Assembly: GCF_011047135.1 (NCBI RefSeq)
Contig: NZ_CP049255.1
Span: 1,178,001 to 1,242,000, forward strand
From: Microbacterium endophyticum
Lineage (GTDB): Bacteria > Actinomycetota > Actinomycetes > Actinomycetales > Microbacteriaceae
Direction of reading: 5' to 3'
Length of the DNA: 64,000 bases
A program made the translations under genes and the position numbers. The notes beneath the pieces were generated by a model, which was given only the letters and a program-made list of their open reading frames with translations, did no database searches and was not told the DNA's origin. This document shows, piece after piece, positions 16,943 to 26,124 of this stretch (within the stretch, counting starts at the first letter, position 1; the number at the start of each line of letters is the position of its first letter).

Positions 16943-19237
16943 CTATTCAGCTGACTCCGCGGCGCTCAGCAGCAAGAACATCGCACCGTATGCCGGAAGC
17001 GAGACGGCAAAGCTCTGCAGGTCGTCGACATGTCCGACGGTCTCACCCGTAGCGGCGTCGATCGCCTCGGTCTGCGGTGTGAGTTGCTCGGAGCGAACAG
17101 TGCCCTCGATCGCCTCCGAAGAGAAGTTCAACACCGTCACCTGAATCGGGGCGCCCTCTTCGGCTTCGCCGTTGTCGAGGCGGTGCACCAGCACCAGCAT
17201 GCCGGCATGAGCGACCTCGGGAATATCGATCTGGGATGCCGTGGCAATACTGTGCTCACGCCGAATGTCGAGAATTCCGGCGAGGCGAGATGCGAACGAG
17301 TCCGGATCTTCGAGCTGAGCGGGAAGCGGCCCGTAGAGCGCGCGCCCACGTGGCATACCAGCTGCGGAACGTGTGGCCGTTGGGTCGACATCGAGCAGGT
17401 CGTGTGCCCCGCGCTCTATCCATCGGGTGTCGCCGGCCGAGAGCAGATCGGCGACCTCGTCGGCCGGAACGGTAAGCATGCCGGTGAGATCCCAGCCAGA
17501 CAACGCGAAGACGCCAGGCTGCCATGCGTTGTATGCGCAGAGCAAAAGGTGAGCATTGCTGATCGCAGGGATGTCGGCATCCGTAATCTCGTTTAGGCGA
17601 GCGATACCTCTCGTTGCAGCGATCAGCGACGTTGTCGTGCAGGCGATGCCGTTCTGGGTGAATACGCGGTTGTAGTCGGCGGTGCCGGTGAGACTTTCGG
17701 TGAGGTCCGCCCGGACTTCTTCGGCCAGCTGACCGCCCGAAATTTCTCGTCCGCGGAACCGATACTGGTCGTCGTCATGTCGCGTCGCCCAGTGCACGAG
17801 TTCGTATGTGAGCTCGTCGTGGTTCTGCATGCCGTGCACCAGTTGCACGGGCTCGACCCCAAGTTCGAGCGACGTCCTGAGAGCGAGCCTCAGAAACTCG
17901 GTCTGCCCCGTCGCGAGGGCGTGGTGGTAGCCGGGTCGCCCGACAAAGTCGTACGAAAGGTCGGCGCCGACGGCTCCGGTGTCACGGATATCTTCCATCG
18001 TGAGGTTGAGCTCTTGGAATGTGAACCCGCCGACTTTCCGCACCATCCCGGCGATAATGTGGTTGGCCGCGTGAGAGAGCGGATGCCCCTCAGACCAGGC
18101 GGGGAGGCCCCCAGCGCTCTTCTCCACACCGAGGAAGCCGTTCGCGTCGAGTCGCAGCGCGCTCGTGCCGAGTTCGCCGAGCGAATGCAGAGCGTCACCG
18201 ATCACGAGACGCATGCCCGCGAATGTCGGGTCCAACCAGTTGATCGAGGGCTGACCCTGTTTGAAGTAGTGGAGGTAGACCCACCGGCGCGTGATGCCGT
18301 CGGGGCCGGTGGCGGGTGCTGTCGCGCTCCAGTTCGTTTCTTTCACCCCAGGCGTGTAGAAGATGACCCGCTGGAGCGCGCCGATGATGTAACCGCGCTC
18401 GGCGAGTTCATGTTCGGTGGCCGGGTCGAGGTTGATGCTGTCGACGCCTTCGGGCACGTCGGGAAGCAAAGACCAGTCTTCCTCCGGAATCTGCACCATG
18501 TGATAGATCCCGGGATAGTCCTTGAAGCCCATCTCGGCGAGCCGGAAATCTGCCCCTTTGCCGGTGTGCCCTGGCACGATGTCGTCGATGACGCTTCCGC
18601 CGTGGGTTTCTGCAACATCGCACAGCGCCCGGAACTCGTCCTCGGTGCCGAAAGCCGGGTCGATCTGTGTGCTGATGCGATCAAAGTGTCCGTCGACGCT
18701 CGGGGTGTAACGCCAGTCAGCAATGCCACCGGCACGCTTCACCGGTCCTGTGTGAATCGCCGTTATGCCCACGCGCTCGAATGCTGACCACAGCGCTTCG
18801 TCGCCAAGCGCCGCCAAGAATGACTGTCCTGGTCGCGTAAGGAGAGAGATCGGATAAGCGGTGAACCAAACGTCGCTCGTCTCGATCGCGCGCCGAGCGT
18901 CGGGGCGCGCGTAGGGGTTCCGCCACATCGAGGGCTGCCCCGACACTTGTCGTGCCAAGACATCGGCGTCTTTGAGCATCGACTGTCTGACGAGCCATTC
19001 GACGTACGAGGGATTGGTACCGACCGCGCTTCGCGGGTCGGTCGCGACACGACGCACGCTGCCACCGCGGAAGTGGTCGCGCGGACGCAGCCGACCGGGG
19101 CGTGCGGGATAGCGCTGCTCGTCGTAGGTGATCTCGATCTTGTCGGGATCGGTTTCCTCATCGTCGAGAGCCGCCACTCCGGGCAGATCAATGGGCCCGG
19201 TGTACAGGTCTTCCGGCCGAAGCTCGTCGCGTGCCAT
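16943..19237 (-). CDS. TreS-like GH13 alpha-glucosyltransferase/hydrolase
   Basis: 764 residues, a GH13 TIM-barrel enzyme. [19 protein letters not shown] and [19 protein letters not shown] are the first conserved regions. The nucleophile region is [10 protein letters not shown], the acid/base is in [12 protein letters not shown], and the transition-state His-Asp is in [12 protein letters not shown] beta-sandwich C domain follows ([13 protein letters not shown]...). The sequence differs from standard TreS, with a long N-terminal region (about 1-130) before the barrel, and fits the divergent TreS-like group found with maltokinases. Expected role: interconversion of trehalose and maltose or a related alpha-glucoside, feeding Mak. 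The convergent neighbour maltokinase supports this. Confidence 0.8.
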   Translation of the reverse strand: MARDELRPEDLYTGPIDLPGVAALDDEETDPDKIEITYDEQRYPARPGRLRPRDHFRGGSVRRVATDPRSAVGTNPSYVEWLVRQSMLKDADVLARQVSGQPSMWRNPYARPDARRAIETSDVWFTAYPISLLTRPGQSFLAALGDEALWSAFERVGITAIHTGPVKRAGGIADWRYTPSVDGHFDRISTQIDPAFGTEDEFRALCDVAETHGGSVIDDIVPGHTGKGADFRLAEMGFKDYPGIYHMVQIPEEDWSLLPDVPEGVDSINLDPATEHELAERGYIIGALQRVIFYTPGVKETNWSATAPATGPDGITRRWVYLHYFKQGQPSINWLDPTFAGMRLVIGDALHSLGELGTSALRLDANGFLGVEKSAGGLPAWSEGHPLSHAANHIIAGMVRKVGGFTFQELNLTMEDIRDTGAVGADLSYDFVGRPGYHHALATGQTEFLRLALRTSLELGVEPVQLVHGMQNHDELTYELVHWATRHDDDQYRFRGREISGGQLAEEVRADLTESLTGTADYNRVFTQNGIACTTTSLIAATRGIARLNEITDADIPAISNAHLLLCAYNAWQPGVFALSGWDLTGMLTVPADEVADLLSAGDTRWIERGAHDLLDVDPTATRSAAGMPRGRALYGPLPAQLEDPDSFASRLAGILDIRREHSIATASQIDIPEVAHAGMLVLVHRLDNGEAEEGAPIQVTVLNFSSEAIEGTVRSEQLTPQTEAIDAATGETVGHVDDLQSFAVSLPAYGAMFLLLSAAESAE

Positions 19238-19305
19238 TCCTTAACGCTACGCGCTCTGCACTGCCGCCACGAGGACTGGTGCTAACCATCGCAAGGCGAT
19301 AAGGG

Positions 19306-19392
19306 GCGTCCGGTTTCGGACAGTGTTCGCCAAGGCCGGCTACGTCGGATGGCGCGCCCTCATCCCTACCGTCAACGCTTTCATGCTCGTAA
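19306..19392 (+). pseudogene. Remnant of a DUF5684-like membrane protein gene
   Basis: The gap between two minus-strand genes contains a plus-strand stretch reading RFRTVFAKAGYVGWRALIPT then VNAFMLV. This closely resembles the AGxpGWaaLIPiyN motif of small DUF5684-type membrane proteins. No start codon, no upstream helix and no downstream continuation are present, and the frame runs into the MesD gene region. It is most likely a relic of a deleted gene; a chance match cannot be excluded. Confidence 0.35.
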
Positions 19393-20424
19393 CTGTGCGG
19401 CAGTGAGTTCGTCGCGAACGATGTTTGCCCCCGCGGCCAGCGCGCTCAGCTTCTCGAACGCAACACCCCGAGGCAAGGGCGCCATGCCGCAGTTCGAGCT
19501 TGGAATGAGCTTGTCCGCGTCGACGAATTCGAGTGCTTTCCGAAGTGTGTCGGCGACTTCATCCGCGGTCTCGATCTCGTCGCTCGCAACGTCGATGGCC
19601 CCGAGCATCACCTTCTTGCCACGGATGAGTTCGATGAGATCTATTGGCACATGAGAGTGGTGGCTTTCCAGCGAGATGATGTCGATGGTTGACCGCTGCA
19701 ACAGCGGGAACGACTTCTCGTACTGCCGCCATTCCGAACCCAGAGTCTTCTTCCAGTCTGTGTTCGCTTGGATGCCGTAGCCGTAGCAAATGTGCACGAC
19801 GGTTTCCGCGCGGAGACCTTCTGCCGCCCTCTCCAGCGCTGCTATCCCCCAGTCCTGCACGTCATCGAAGAACACGTTGAATGCAGGTTCGTCGAACTGG
19901 ATGATGTCGACACCAGCGGCCTCGAGTTCTCTCGCCTCCTGATTGAGGATCGTCGCGAACTCCCACGCGAGCTTCTCTCGACTCTTGTAGTGGCGGTCGT
20001 AGAGCGTATCGATCATCGTCATCGGGCCCGGAAGCGCCCACTTGATCGGCTGATCGGTTTGCTGGCGGAGGAACTTCGCGTCGTCGACGAACACTGATTT
20101 CTCGCGGCTCACGGCCCCGACGACCGTGGGTACGCTCGCGTCGTATCGATTTCGGATGCGAACCGTCTCGCGCTGCTCGAAATCGACCCCACTGAGGTGC
20201 TCGATAAACGTCGTGACGAAATGCTGGCGGGTCTGCTCCCCATCGCTGACGAAATGGATGCCGCGTTGTCGCTGCTCCTGAACGGCAACACGCAGAGCAT
20301 CCTGTTTACCCTCGGTCAAGGCATCACCCTGCAACTTCCAGGGGGACCAGAGGGTTTCCGGCTCGGCAAGCCACGAAGGCTTCGGGAGGCTGCCGACAAT
20401 TGCGGTGGGTAAAAGGGGGTGCAT
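19381..20424 (-). CDS. mesD: MesD-type folate-independent methionine synthase (core MetE)
   Basis: 347 residues, equal to the catalytic C-terminal half of MetE only. The start is the ATG at 20424 (MHPLLPTAIVGSLPKPSWLA, the usual TIxGSxPRP-type opening), with GGAG about 12 nt upstream. Zinc ligands are visible in VVHICYGYG (His and Cys) and SSNCGMAPL (Cys), and IIQFDEPAFN is the active-site Asp/Glu segment. Core-MetE proteins transfer a methyl group to homocysteine without methyl-tetrahydrofolate. The MesD branch is known to need its partner MesX (DUF1852) and oxygen; here a DUF1852 gene lies directly upstream, 20 nt away, which is decisive for the branch assignment. Confidence 0.85.
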   Translation of the reverse strand: MHPLLPTAIVGSLPKPSWLAEPETLWSPWKLQGDALTEGKQDALRVAVQEQRQRGIHFVSDGEQTRQHFVTTFIEHLSGVDFEQRETVRIRNRYDASVPTVVGAVSREKSVFVDDAKFLRQQTDQPIKWALPGPMTMIDTLYDRHYKSREKLAWEFATILNQEARELEAAGVDIIQFDEPAFNVFFDDVQDWGIAALERAAEGLRAETVVHICYGYGIQANTDWKKTLGSEWRQYEKSFPLLQRSTIDIISLESHHSHVPIDLIELIRGKKVMLGAIDVASDEIETADEVADTLRKALEFVDADKLIPSSNCGMAPLPRGVAFEKLSALAAGANIVRDELTAAQLRA

Positions 20425-20444
20425 AGTCGTTGACTCTCCGCTGC

Positions 20445-21437
20445 TCAACCGACAAGAGTCGGGTAGTTTGCAGCCCACTGTTCCAGGACGTTCTTGTGCG
20501 GCTTCACAAAGTGTTGCTCGGTGTACTTCCCCTGCTTGATCGCGAGCTCACCGCGCTCGACCCGGTCGTAGGCAATCTGCGTCAGCGTGAAGTCCTGCTG
20601 ATTCAGACTCGGCCGATAGACGCTCGCCGCAGTCGAGTTCGCGTTGTAAATCTCGGGTCGATAGATCTTCTGGAACGTCTCCATCGTGCTGATCGTGCCG
20701 ACGAGCTGCAGGTCGGAATAGTCACTGAGCAAATCGCCACGAAAGTAGAACGCGAGTGGCGCCACGCTGCCAGTTGGCATGAAATACCGAACCTGCAACC
20801 CCATCTTGCCGAAGTATTCATCAGTGAGTGAGTACTCGTCCTGCTGATACTCCACGCCGAGTGCGGGGTGGTAGTTGTCGGTCCGGCGATATGTCTTACT
20901 CGTTGACACGCTGATGCAGATGACTGGCGGCAGTGCGAAGCGTTCCTGGTACGCGGCGGAGTCCAAGAAGTGCTGGAACAGCTTGCCGTGCAGGTCGCCG
21001 AAGTCTTCGGGCACGGTCGGCTCGGTCGCAGCTTCGTTGACCGCGGGCAACAGCACGCTGAAATCAAAGTCGCGCACATACGACGAGAAGTTGTTGCCGA
21101 CGATTCCGTGGTGACGAACACCCGTGTGCAGATCGACGATCTGGATGTCGAGCATTTCGAGCAGCGGAAATTCATGGTCGTTGCTTTCGGCAGCGAACCC
21201 AAGCGAGACAGAAACGATCTCGAGTTCGACGGCGTAGCGGTCCTGTTTCGGGTTGTCCCCGTGTGCGAGCTCGTTGAATCGACGGTCGATCATTGCCAGC
21301 GCGTTGCGGAGGTTCTGCTGACGATGCTCACCTCTGGCCAGATTGGCAAAGTTTGTCGTGGCCCGAGAACTCTCCGACGGCGCGTAGTTCTCGTCGAAGC
21401 GGGTGGTGGTGATGCTGAACGTGAATTCGTTCGTCAT
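20445..21437 (-). CDS. mesX: MesX, DUF1852 partner of MesD methionine synthase
   Basis: 330 residues from the ATG at 21437 (MTNEFTFSITTTRFDENYAP). The text FANLARGEHRQQNLRNALAMI, HGIVGNNFSSYVRDF, ICISVSTSKTYRRTDNYHPALG and YFGKMGLQVRYFMPTGS belongs to DUF1852, named MesX where it was shown to be needed for the oxygen-dependent MesD methionine synthase. It is proposed to be an oxygenase; the methyl donor is not established. It is first in a two-gene operon with MesD and divergent from a LysR regulator. Together they allow methionine synthesis without methyl-folate or cobalamin. Confidence 0.88.
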   Translation of the reverse strand: MTNEFTFSITTTRFDENYAPSESSRATTNFANLARGEHRQQNLRNALAMIDRRFNELAHGDNPKQDRYAVELEIVSVSLGFAAESNDHEFPLLEMLDIQIVDLHTGVRHHGIVGNNFSSYVRDFDFSVLLPAVNEAATEPTVPEDFGDLHGKLFQHFLDSAAYQERFALPPVICISVSTSKTYRRTDNYHPALGVEYQQDEYSLTDEYFGKMGLQVRYFMPTGSVAPLAFYFRGDLLSDYSDLQLVGTISTMETFQKIYRPEIYNANSTAASVYRPSLNQQDFTLTQIAYDRVERGELAIKQGKYTEQHFVKPHKNVLEQWAANYPTLVG

Positions 21438-21560
21438 GAGCGGCCAATCCGGTAGCTGATCGGCCGAGCTGGCCAAACGGAAGTCAGTACATTTATCGTG
21501 TCGGCACCCTCTGGTCATCGGGTAACTCGATGAACTTATGGTTTCCTATAGCCTTTGCCT

Positions 21561-22502
21561 ATGGCCAGGAAATCGAGTGGCATCACACTGCAGCAACTGC
21601 AGTACTTCATCGAGGTCGCCGCCGAGGGATCGATCACCGCGGCAGCCGAGATGCTCTATGTCGCCCAGCCGACGATGTCCGCGGCGATGAAAGACCTCGA
21701 GAACCGGGTGGGCCGCACCCTCCTCGCCCGTTCTGCCCGCGGGGTCACACTCACGACTGACGGTGCGGAGTTTCTCGGCTACGCCCGGCAGGTTGTTGAG
21801 CAAGCAGCACTCCTCGAGCAGCGATACCTCGGCCGGCCACCGTCTCGGCGCCTACTCGGGGTGTCTACACAGCACTATTCGTTCGCGGTAGACGCGTTCG
21901 TTCGAATGGTCAAGGGCACCGAGGCATCCGAATACGAATTCTCGCTGCGCGAGACCCGCACCTGGGACATCATCGAAGACGTGCGAACGCTCCGCAGCGA
22001 ACTCGGCATCCTGTTCTGCAACGATTTCAACCGCAATGTCATCGCCAAACTGCTCCGCGACTCCGGGCTCATTTTCCACCCGCTATTCCTTGCCAAGCCG
22101 CACATCTTCATCTCGCGGAAAAACCCACTCGCCGAGCAAAATCGTGCAACCCTCGCCGATATCGCCAATCTGCCGAGACTCACGTTCGACCAAGGCGCGA
22201 ACAACTCGTTCTACTTCGCCGAGGAAATCCTCTCTACCCTTTCAAGCGCGCGGGAGATCCGCGTTTCGGATCGGGCAACGATCTTCAACCTCATGATCGG
22301 GCTCGACGGCTACACGATCTCGACGGGCATCATCAGCGGCGACCTCGACCCGCAGATTGTTGCCGTGCCGCTCGACGTCGATGAACGCATCGAGATCGGC
22401 TGGATCGGCCATTCCGCGATCCCCCTCACCGAGCAGGCACAGCGATACCTCACCGAAGTGCGAGCTGTCGTCTCAGACTTCGGCGTCGAGCTGCTCTACT
22501 AG
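21561..22502 (+). CDS. LysR-family regulator, probable control of mesX-mesD
   Basis: 313 residues from the ATG at 21561 (a TTG two codons earlier is less likely). The N-terminal winged helix contains LQQLQYFIEVAAEGSITAAA and VAQPTMSAAMKDLENRVG. The C-terminal effector domain contains the ILFCNDFNRN and FISRKNPLAEQN segments. LysR proteins usually activate a divergent operon with an amino-acid or pathway effector; this one faces mesX across 123 bp, so methionine or homocysteine sensing as in MetR is plausible. There is no Shine-Dalgarno sequence, and CTATAG lies 14 nt before the ATG. Confidence 0.88.
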   Translation: MARKSSGITLQQLQYFIEVAAEGSITAAAEMLYVAQPTMSAAMKDLENRVGRTLLARSARGVTLTTDGAEFLGYARQVVEQAALLEQRYLGRPPSRRLLGVSTQHYSFAVDAFVRMVKGTEASEYEFSLRETRTWDIIEDVRTLRSELGILFCNDFNRNVIAKLLRDSGLIFHPLFLAKPHIFISRKNPLAEQNRATLADIANLPRLTFDQGANNSFYFAEEILSTLSSAREIRVSDRATIFNLMIGLDGYTISTGIISGDLDPQIVAVPLDVDERIEIGWIGHSAIPLTEQAQRYLTEVRAVVSDFGVELLY

Positions 22503-22582
22503 GGCTCGTCGAGATGCCGACAGGGCCGGTCACGAGGCGGGCGAGTCAGCCCAGGTCGGCGATGGAGCCCGGTCACAACGGA

Positions 22583-23015
22583 TCAGTGTTGTATTTGCGC
22601 GTGATCGGTCATGTCCGTGTGAAGGAAGCCGTTCAGGAGGACATCGATCGCCCACGAGTTGCGTTCCCCCGGAGAACTGTTGTAAAGGCGGTCGTCCCTG
22701 CCTCGACCAGCAGAGGATGGCGCTCAGGGCGAGCGGAGACGAGCGTGGACTCGAGGTCGGATAACTCTTGCGCGTCGGCGGACGCATGCGCAGCCCGTTC
22801 GACCGCTGATGCTGTGGCGAACTGGAGTAGCAGGTCGACCGCTCGACCTGCCGTCGAAGCATCAAGCCCCAGGTCGTGGAGAGCGCGGAGGAGGAGCTCG
22901 AGCAAATCCAGGTAGTGCGGACCCTCTGGCCAGGTGACGAGGGCAGCCTGGGCGAGAGCGGGTTGGCTGGCGAGAAGTTGCATGTAGTCATTGAGCGTGC
23001 GGTGGATCTCATCGA
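22583..23015 (-). pseudogene. TetR-family regulator, C-terminal remnant (truncated, frameshifted)
   Basis: Reading from about 23015 the reverse strand gives VDEIHRTLNDYMQLLASQPA, then WPEGPHYLDLLELLLRALHD and AVDLLLQFATASAVE, the effector-binding domain of a TetR regulator. The DNA-binding helix-turn-helix that should precede it is absent; instead the sequence changes into the start of an MFS gene on the other strand. A second lesion lies in a G-run near 22670: after VEAGTTAFTTVL the family text NSWAIDVLLNGFLHTD continues in another frame and stops at 22583. So the regulator has lost its HTH and is frameshifted. Confidence 0.75.
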
Positions 23016-24098
23016 CTCGACCATCACGAACATCGCGGCACCCTCCATCGCCGCTGACCTCGGCGCCGGTGACAGCATGATCAAGTAGCTCGGCGCGGCT
23101 TACGCCCTCGCCCTCGGTTCGCTCTTGGTGCTTAGGGGCGGCTTGGCGACAAGTTCGGGCAGAAACTCACATTCCTCGTCGGGATTACTGGGTTCGTTCT
23201 GGCCTCTGCCGTCGCAGACCTCGCCCCCTCGTCCGCAGTACTCATCGGCTCACGGGCTGCCCAAGGAATCTTCGGCGCCCTCCTGATCCCGCAGGGAATG
23301 GCGATCATGGCAGCGACATTTCCCAAGCCGATGCTGCAGAAGGCCTTCTCGGTGTTCGCACCCATGCTCGGGGTGTTCACTGTGGCAGGCCCCATCCTCG
23401 GCGGTGTACTTATCGACGCGAATCTTTTCGGGCTCGAGTGGCGCCCGATCTTCCTCATTAACGTCGTGATCGGCGGCGTCGCGCTCGTCATGGCGGTGAG
23501 ATTTCTCCCCACCGTCCCGGCGCATACCGCACCACGCATCGACGTGCTGAGCAGCGGCCTCCTGTACGTACTGTCGCTGTTCTTTCAGCTCACCCTCGAA
23601 TACACGCCGACGCAGACCTCACTCGCCCTCATCCCTCTGACCGTCGGCATTATGGCCGGGTCTGGAATCGCGGCGGGGCTTGTTGCGAAGCTTGCTCGTC
23701 GACTTGTTGCTGCGGGTCTATTGGCGATCATCGCCGGCATCGCCGCGATGCTCGTGCTCCTGCACACGACCGGGCTCGATCTGCCGTGGTGGCAACTCGC
23801 GATCTCAACACTGATGATGGGGATCGGTGCCGGGATCTGCTTCAGCTCGATCTTCAACACCGCACTCGGAGATGTGAGCCCCGAAGAAGCGGGGTCCGCG
23901 AGCGGATCGCTCAGTGCCGTCCAACAGGTTGCCAACGGGATCGGTTCAGCCCTCGTCACGAGCATCTTCCTCGCTCTGCTCCCCAGCGGTGATCTGGCCG
24001 CAGTCACCGCCACCCTTCTCGGGTTCCTCGCGCTCATCGGCATTTGCCTGCTCGTCGTACCGCTGCTCCCGAAGACGGCCGCGCCCGATGTCGACTGA
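23005..24098 (+). pseudogene. DHA2-family MFS exporter, multiply broken
   Basis: Plus-strand text LIDSTITNIAAPSIAADLGA is helix 1 of a DHA2 exporter, without its start. Lesions in order: loss of the 5' end at the junction with the TetR remnant (about 23005); TAG at 23086-23088 where the family has Trp (MIKW-LGAAYALALG); a frameshift near 23131-23142 inside the expected LGGRLGDKFG motif; and an in-frame internal deletion near 23555-23570, joining DVLSSGLL directly to YVLSLFFQLTLEYTP, so that roughly 80 residues covering about helices 7-9 are missing. The rest is intact to 24098. An ATG at 23298 could still start a 266-residue stub, but it would not be a working exporter. Confidence 0.82.
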
Positions 24099-24354
24099 GC
24101 CCCGGCAGCTACTCGCCCCAACTGCGGATTTCAAAGTGTCCGCGAAGACGATGGTCTCAACGATGGCGAACTACGTGCGCAGGCTAGAGGTCATAGCCTC
24201 AGAGATGCAGATCACGTCGCGGCTGCCAATTGCCCTCGCCCCCGATGACAACGCATAACCGGGCGAGGAGACGCAGAATCTGTTGCACATGCATTTTCGA
24301 GCCCCGGAGGGCTTGAAAATGCACGTGCAACACTACGAGACCCTGCCCGCGCCG
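24099..24354. other. Gap between broken MFS gene and glycan locus, with long inverted repeat
   Basis: 256 bp without a supported gene. The frame ending at 24258 (ANYVRRLEVIASEMQITSRL) has no recognisable family and overlaps the pseudogene. The main feature is the long hairpin at 24282-24331. The gap is the left edge of the GC-rich glycan-use locus. Confidence 0.5.
24282..24331. terminator. Long inverted repeat (23-bp arms), probable bidirectional terminator
   Basis: GTTGCACATGCATTTTCGAG (start of the left arm, 24282-24304) and its counterpart ending TGCACGTGCAAC (24309-24331) pair over 23 bp with two mismatches around a four-base loop (CGGA). It lies between the convergent broken MFS gene and the last gene of the glycan locus, as expected for a shared terminator. 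The arms are much longer than usual for a terminator and no long T-run follows. Confidence 0.6.
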
Positions 24355-25173
24355 CTATTTGCCGCCCATCCCCATCACGCCGGCGACGAGCGCCTTACGG
24401 GCGAAGAGGTAGACCAGCAGGATGGGGATGATCGTCAGGATGACAGCCGCCATCAGACCCGGCACATTGACCGCGTACTGCGACCGGAACTGGTTCAGCG
24501 CGACCGTCGCGACGGTCGTTTCGGGCGTGCGCGCGAGCACGAGAGGAAGGAGGAATCCGTTCCACGCCTGCAGCGCGGAGAAGACCACAATCGTCGCAAT
24601 CCCGCCCTTGCTCAACGGCAGCACCATGCGGCGGAACATGCCCCAGGGGCTCGCGCCGTCAATCGACATCGCCTCATAGAGTTCGTTGCCGATGTTACGC
24701 ATCGATCCTGTGAGAACCAGCGTGCAGACCGGGATCGCGAACGCCGCCGTTGGCAGGATGACACCGATCAGCGAATTGTTTAGCCCGAGTTGGCTGATCA
24801 GGTAGAACACCGGCACCACGACGACCTGCGCGGGGATCGCGAGACCCACGAGCATGAGCCGGAACGCATTCGACACCAGCCGGGAGCGCGCGCGCACGAT
24901 CGCGAACGACAGCGGCGGGACCACGATCAGGATGATCGCAACGGTCCCCGCCGTGATGATCGCCGAGTTGAGCAAGTTGAGGAGGAACCCTCCCTCGATC
25001 GCGTCGACGAAGTTCTGCAGGGTGAACTCCCGCGGCAGCGACAGCGGGCCGTGCTGACTGTACGACTCCTGCGATTCGAACGCCGCCCGAACCATCAGGT
25101 AGATGGGAATGAGGATGATCAGGAGCCAGGCTCCGGCGACGACGCCGCCGATGATGTTCGGACGAGTCTTCAT
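24355..25173 (-). CDS. Carbohydrate ABC transporter permease, MalG type (glycan locus)
   Basis: 272 residues with six membrane helices. The N-terminal MKTRPNIIGGVVAGAWLLII helix and the EAA loop LYEAMSIDGASPWGMFRRMV mark a CUT1 inner-membrane component. The last base of the upstream permease stop is the first base of its start codon (25173), so the pair is translationally coupled. Last gene of the glycan-use locus on the minus strand. Confidence 0.92.
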   Translation of the reverse strand: MKTRPNIIGGVVAGAWLLIILIPIYLMVRAAFESQESYSQHGPLSLPREFTLQNFVDAIEGGFLLNLLNSAIITAGTVAIILIVVPPLSFAIVRARSRLVSNAFRLMLVGLAIPAQVVVVPVFYLISQLGLNNSLIGVILPTAAFAIPVCTLVLTGSMRNIGNELYEAMSIDGASPWGMFRRMVLPLSKGGIATIVVFSALQAWNGFLLPLVLARTPETTVATVALNQFRSQYAVNVPGLMAAVILTIIPILLVYLFARKALVAGVMGMGGK

Positions 25174-26105
25174 CAGACGCCTTCCTGCGAGCTGCGCATA
25201 CGGTCGAAGCCGGTGAGTTTGACCATGACGAGCGAGATCGCGCTTGCGATGACGATGAGCACCACGGCGATGGCCGAGGCGTAGCCGTAGTCGGAGGCGG
25301 CACCGAAGCCCGTGATGTACATGAGGTAGGCCAGGATCGTGGTCGATCCAGACGGGCCGCCCGCCGTGATGATCAGGATCGTCTCGAACGTCGTGAACGT
25401 TCCGACGATGATGAGGATCACCGAGGTGACGAGCGTGTTCGTGAGCTGCGGGAGCGTGATGCTGAAGAACTGGCGCACGATACCGGCGCCGTCGAGCGCG
25501 GCCGCTTGGTACAGCACGGGCGGGATCGCGCGGGCGGCGCCCTGGTAGATGAGGCTGTGGAACGGCACGAATTGCCAGACCAGCACGAATGTGATCACCG
25601 CGGTCGCCGAGGTAGGCGAGCCGAGCAGGTTACCGTCGCCGAAAAGCCAAGGCATCGCATCCGGCAGACCGAAGTTCGGGTCCAGCAGCGACGAGAACAG
25701 CACCGCGATGGCCGCCGAGGACATCAGGAGGGGGATGAAGTAGAGCGCCGCGACGATCGCTCGACCGCGCTGAGGGCCCGCGGTCCACACGCCGATGAGC
25801 AGAGCGACCGGCGTCTGCGTCACAACGGCGAGTGCGACAAGAATTACGCTGATGATCAGCGACTGCAGGACCTGCGGGTCGGCGAAGAGTTCTGCCCAGT
25901 TCTCGAACGCGACGAACTTTGGAGGACTGATTACGATGCCCTTGTACTGGGTGAATGAGAGGTAGACCGCGTACCCCAGGGGCAGCAGGGCGAAGAAGGC
26001 GAAGAAGAGAACCGCGGGCAGCGCCCACACGGCGCCGGGGCGGCCTGCGTTCTGCAGACCACCCCGGGCCGATTGGGACCGCTCGCGAACAAAGGGGAGA
26101 GTCAC
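25173..26105 (-). CDS. Carbohydrate ABC transporter permease, MalF type (glycan locus)
   Basis: 310 residues from the GTG at 26105 (MTLPFVRERSQSARGG). The open frame continues upstream to 26567, but that part is the antisense-frame shadow of the binding-protein gene, so the GTG 20 bp after that gene's stop is preferred. Six helices, with the EAA loop YQAAALDGAGIVRQFFSITL. It forms the channel with the MalG-type partner and receives sugar from the lipoprotein encoded upstream. No ATPase gene is in the locus. Confidence 0.88.
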   Translation of the reverse strand: MTLPFVRERSQSARGGLQNAGRPGAVWALPAVLFFAFFALLPLGYAVYLSFTQYKGIVISPPKFVAFENWAELFADPQVLQSLIISVILVALAVVTQTPVALLIGVWTAGPQRGRAIVAALYFIPLLMSSAAIAVLFSSLLDPNFGLPDAMPWLFGDGNLLGSPTSATAVITFVLVWQFVPFHSLIYQGAARAIPPVLYQAAALDGAGIVRQFFSITLPQLTNTLVTSVILIIVGTFTTFETILIITAGGPSGSTTILAYLMYITGFGAASDYGYASAIAVVLIVIASAISLVMVKLTGFDRMRSSQEGV

Positions 26106-26124
26106 GAGATAATTCCGGTGGTTC

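Noticed and set aside
21438..21560. Possible SAM or cobalamin riboswitch before mesX
   Set aside because: The gap is 123 bp and shows no conserved riboswitch core; a LysR regulator is divergent instead.
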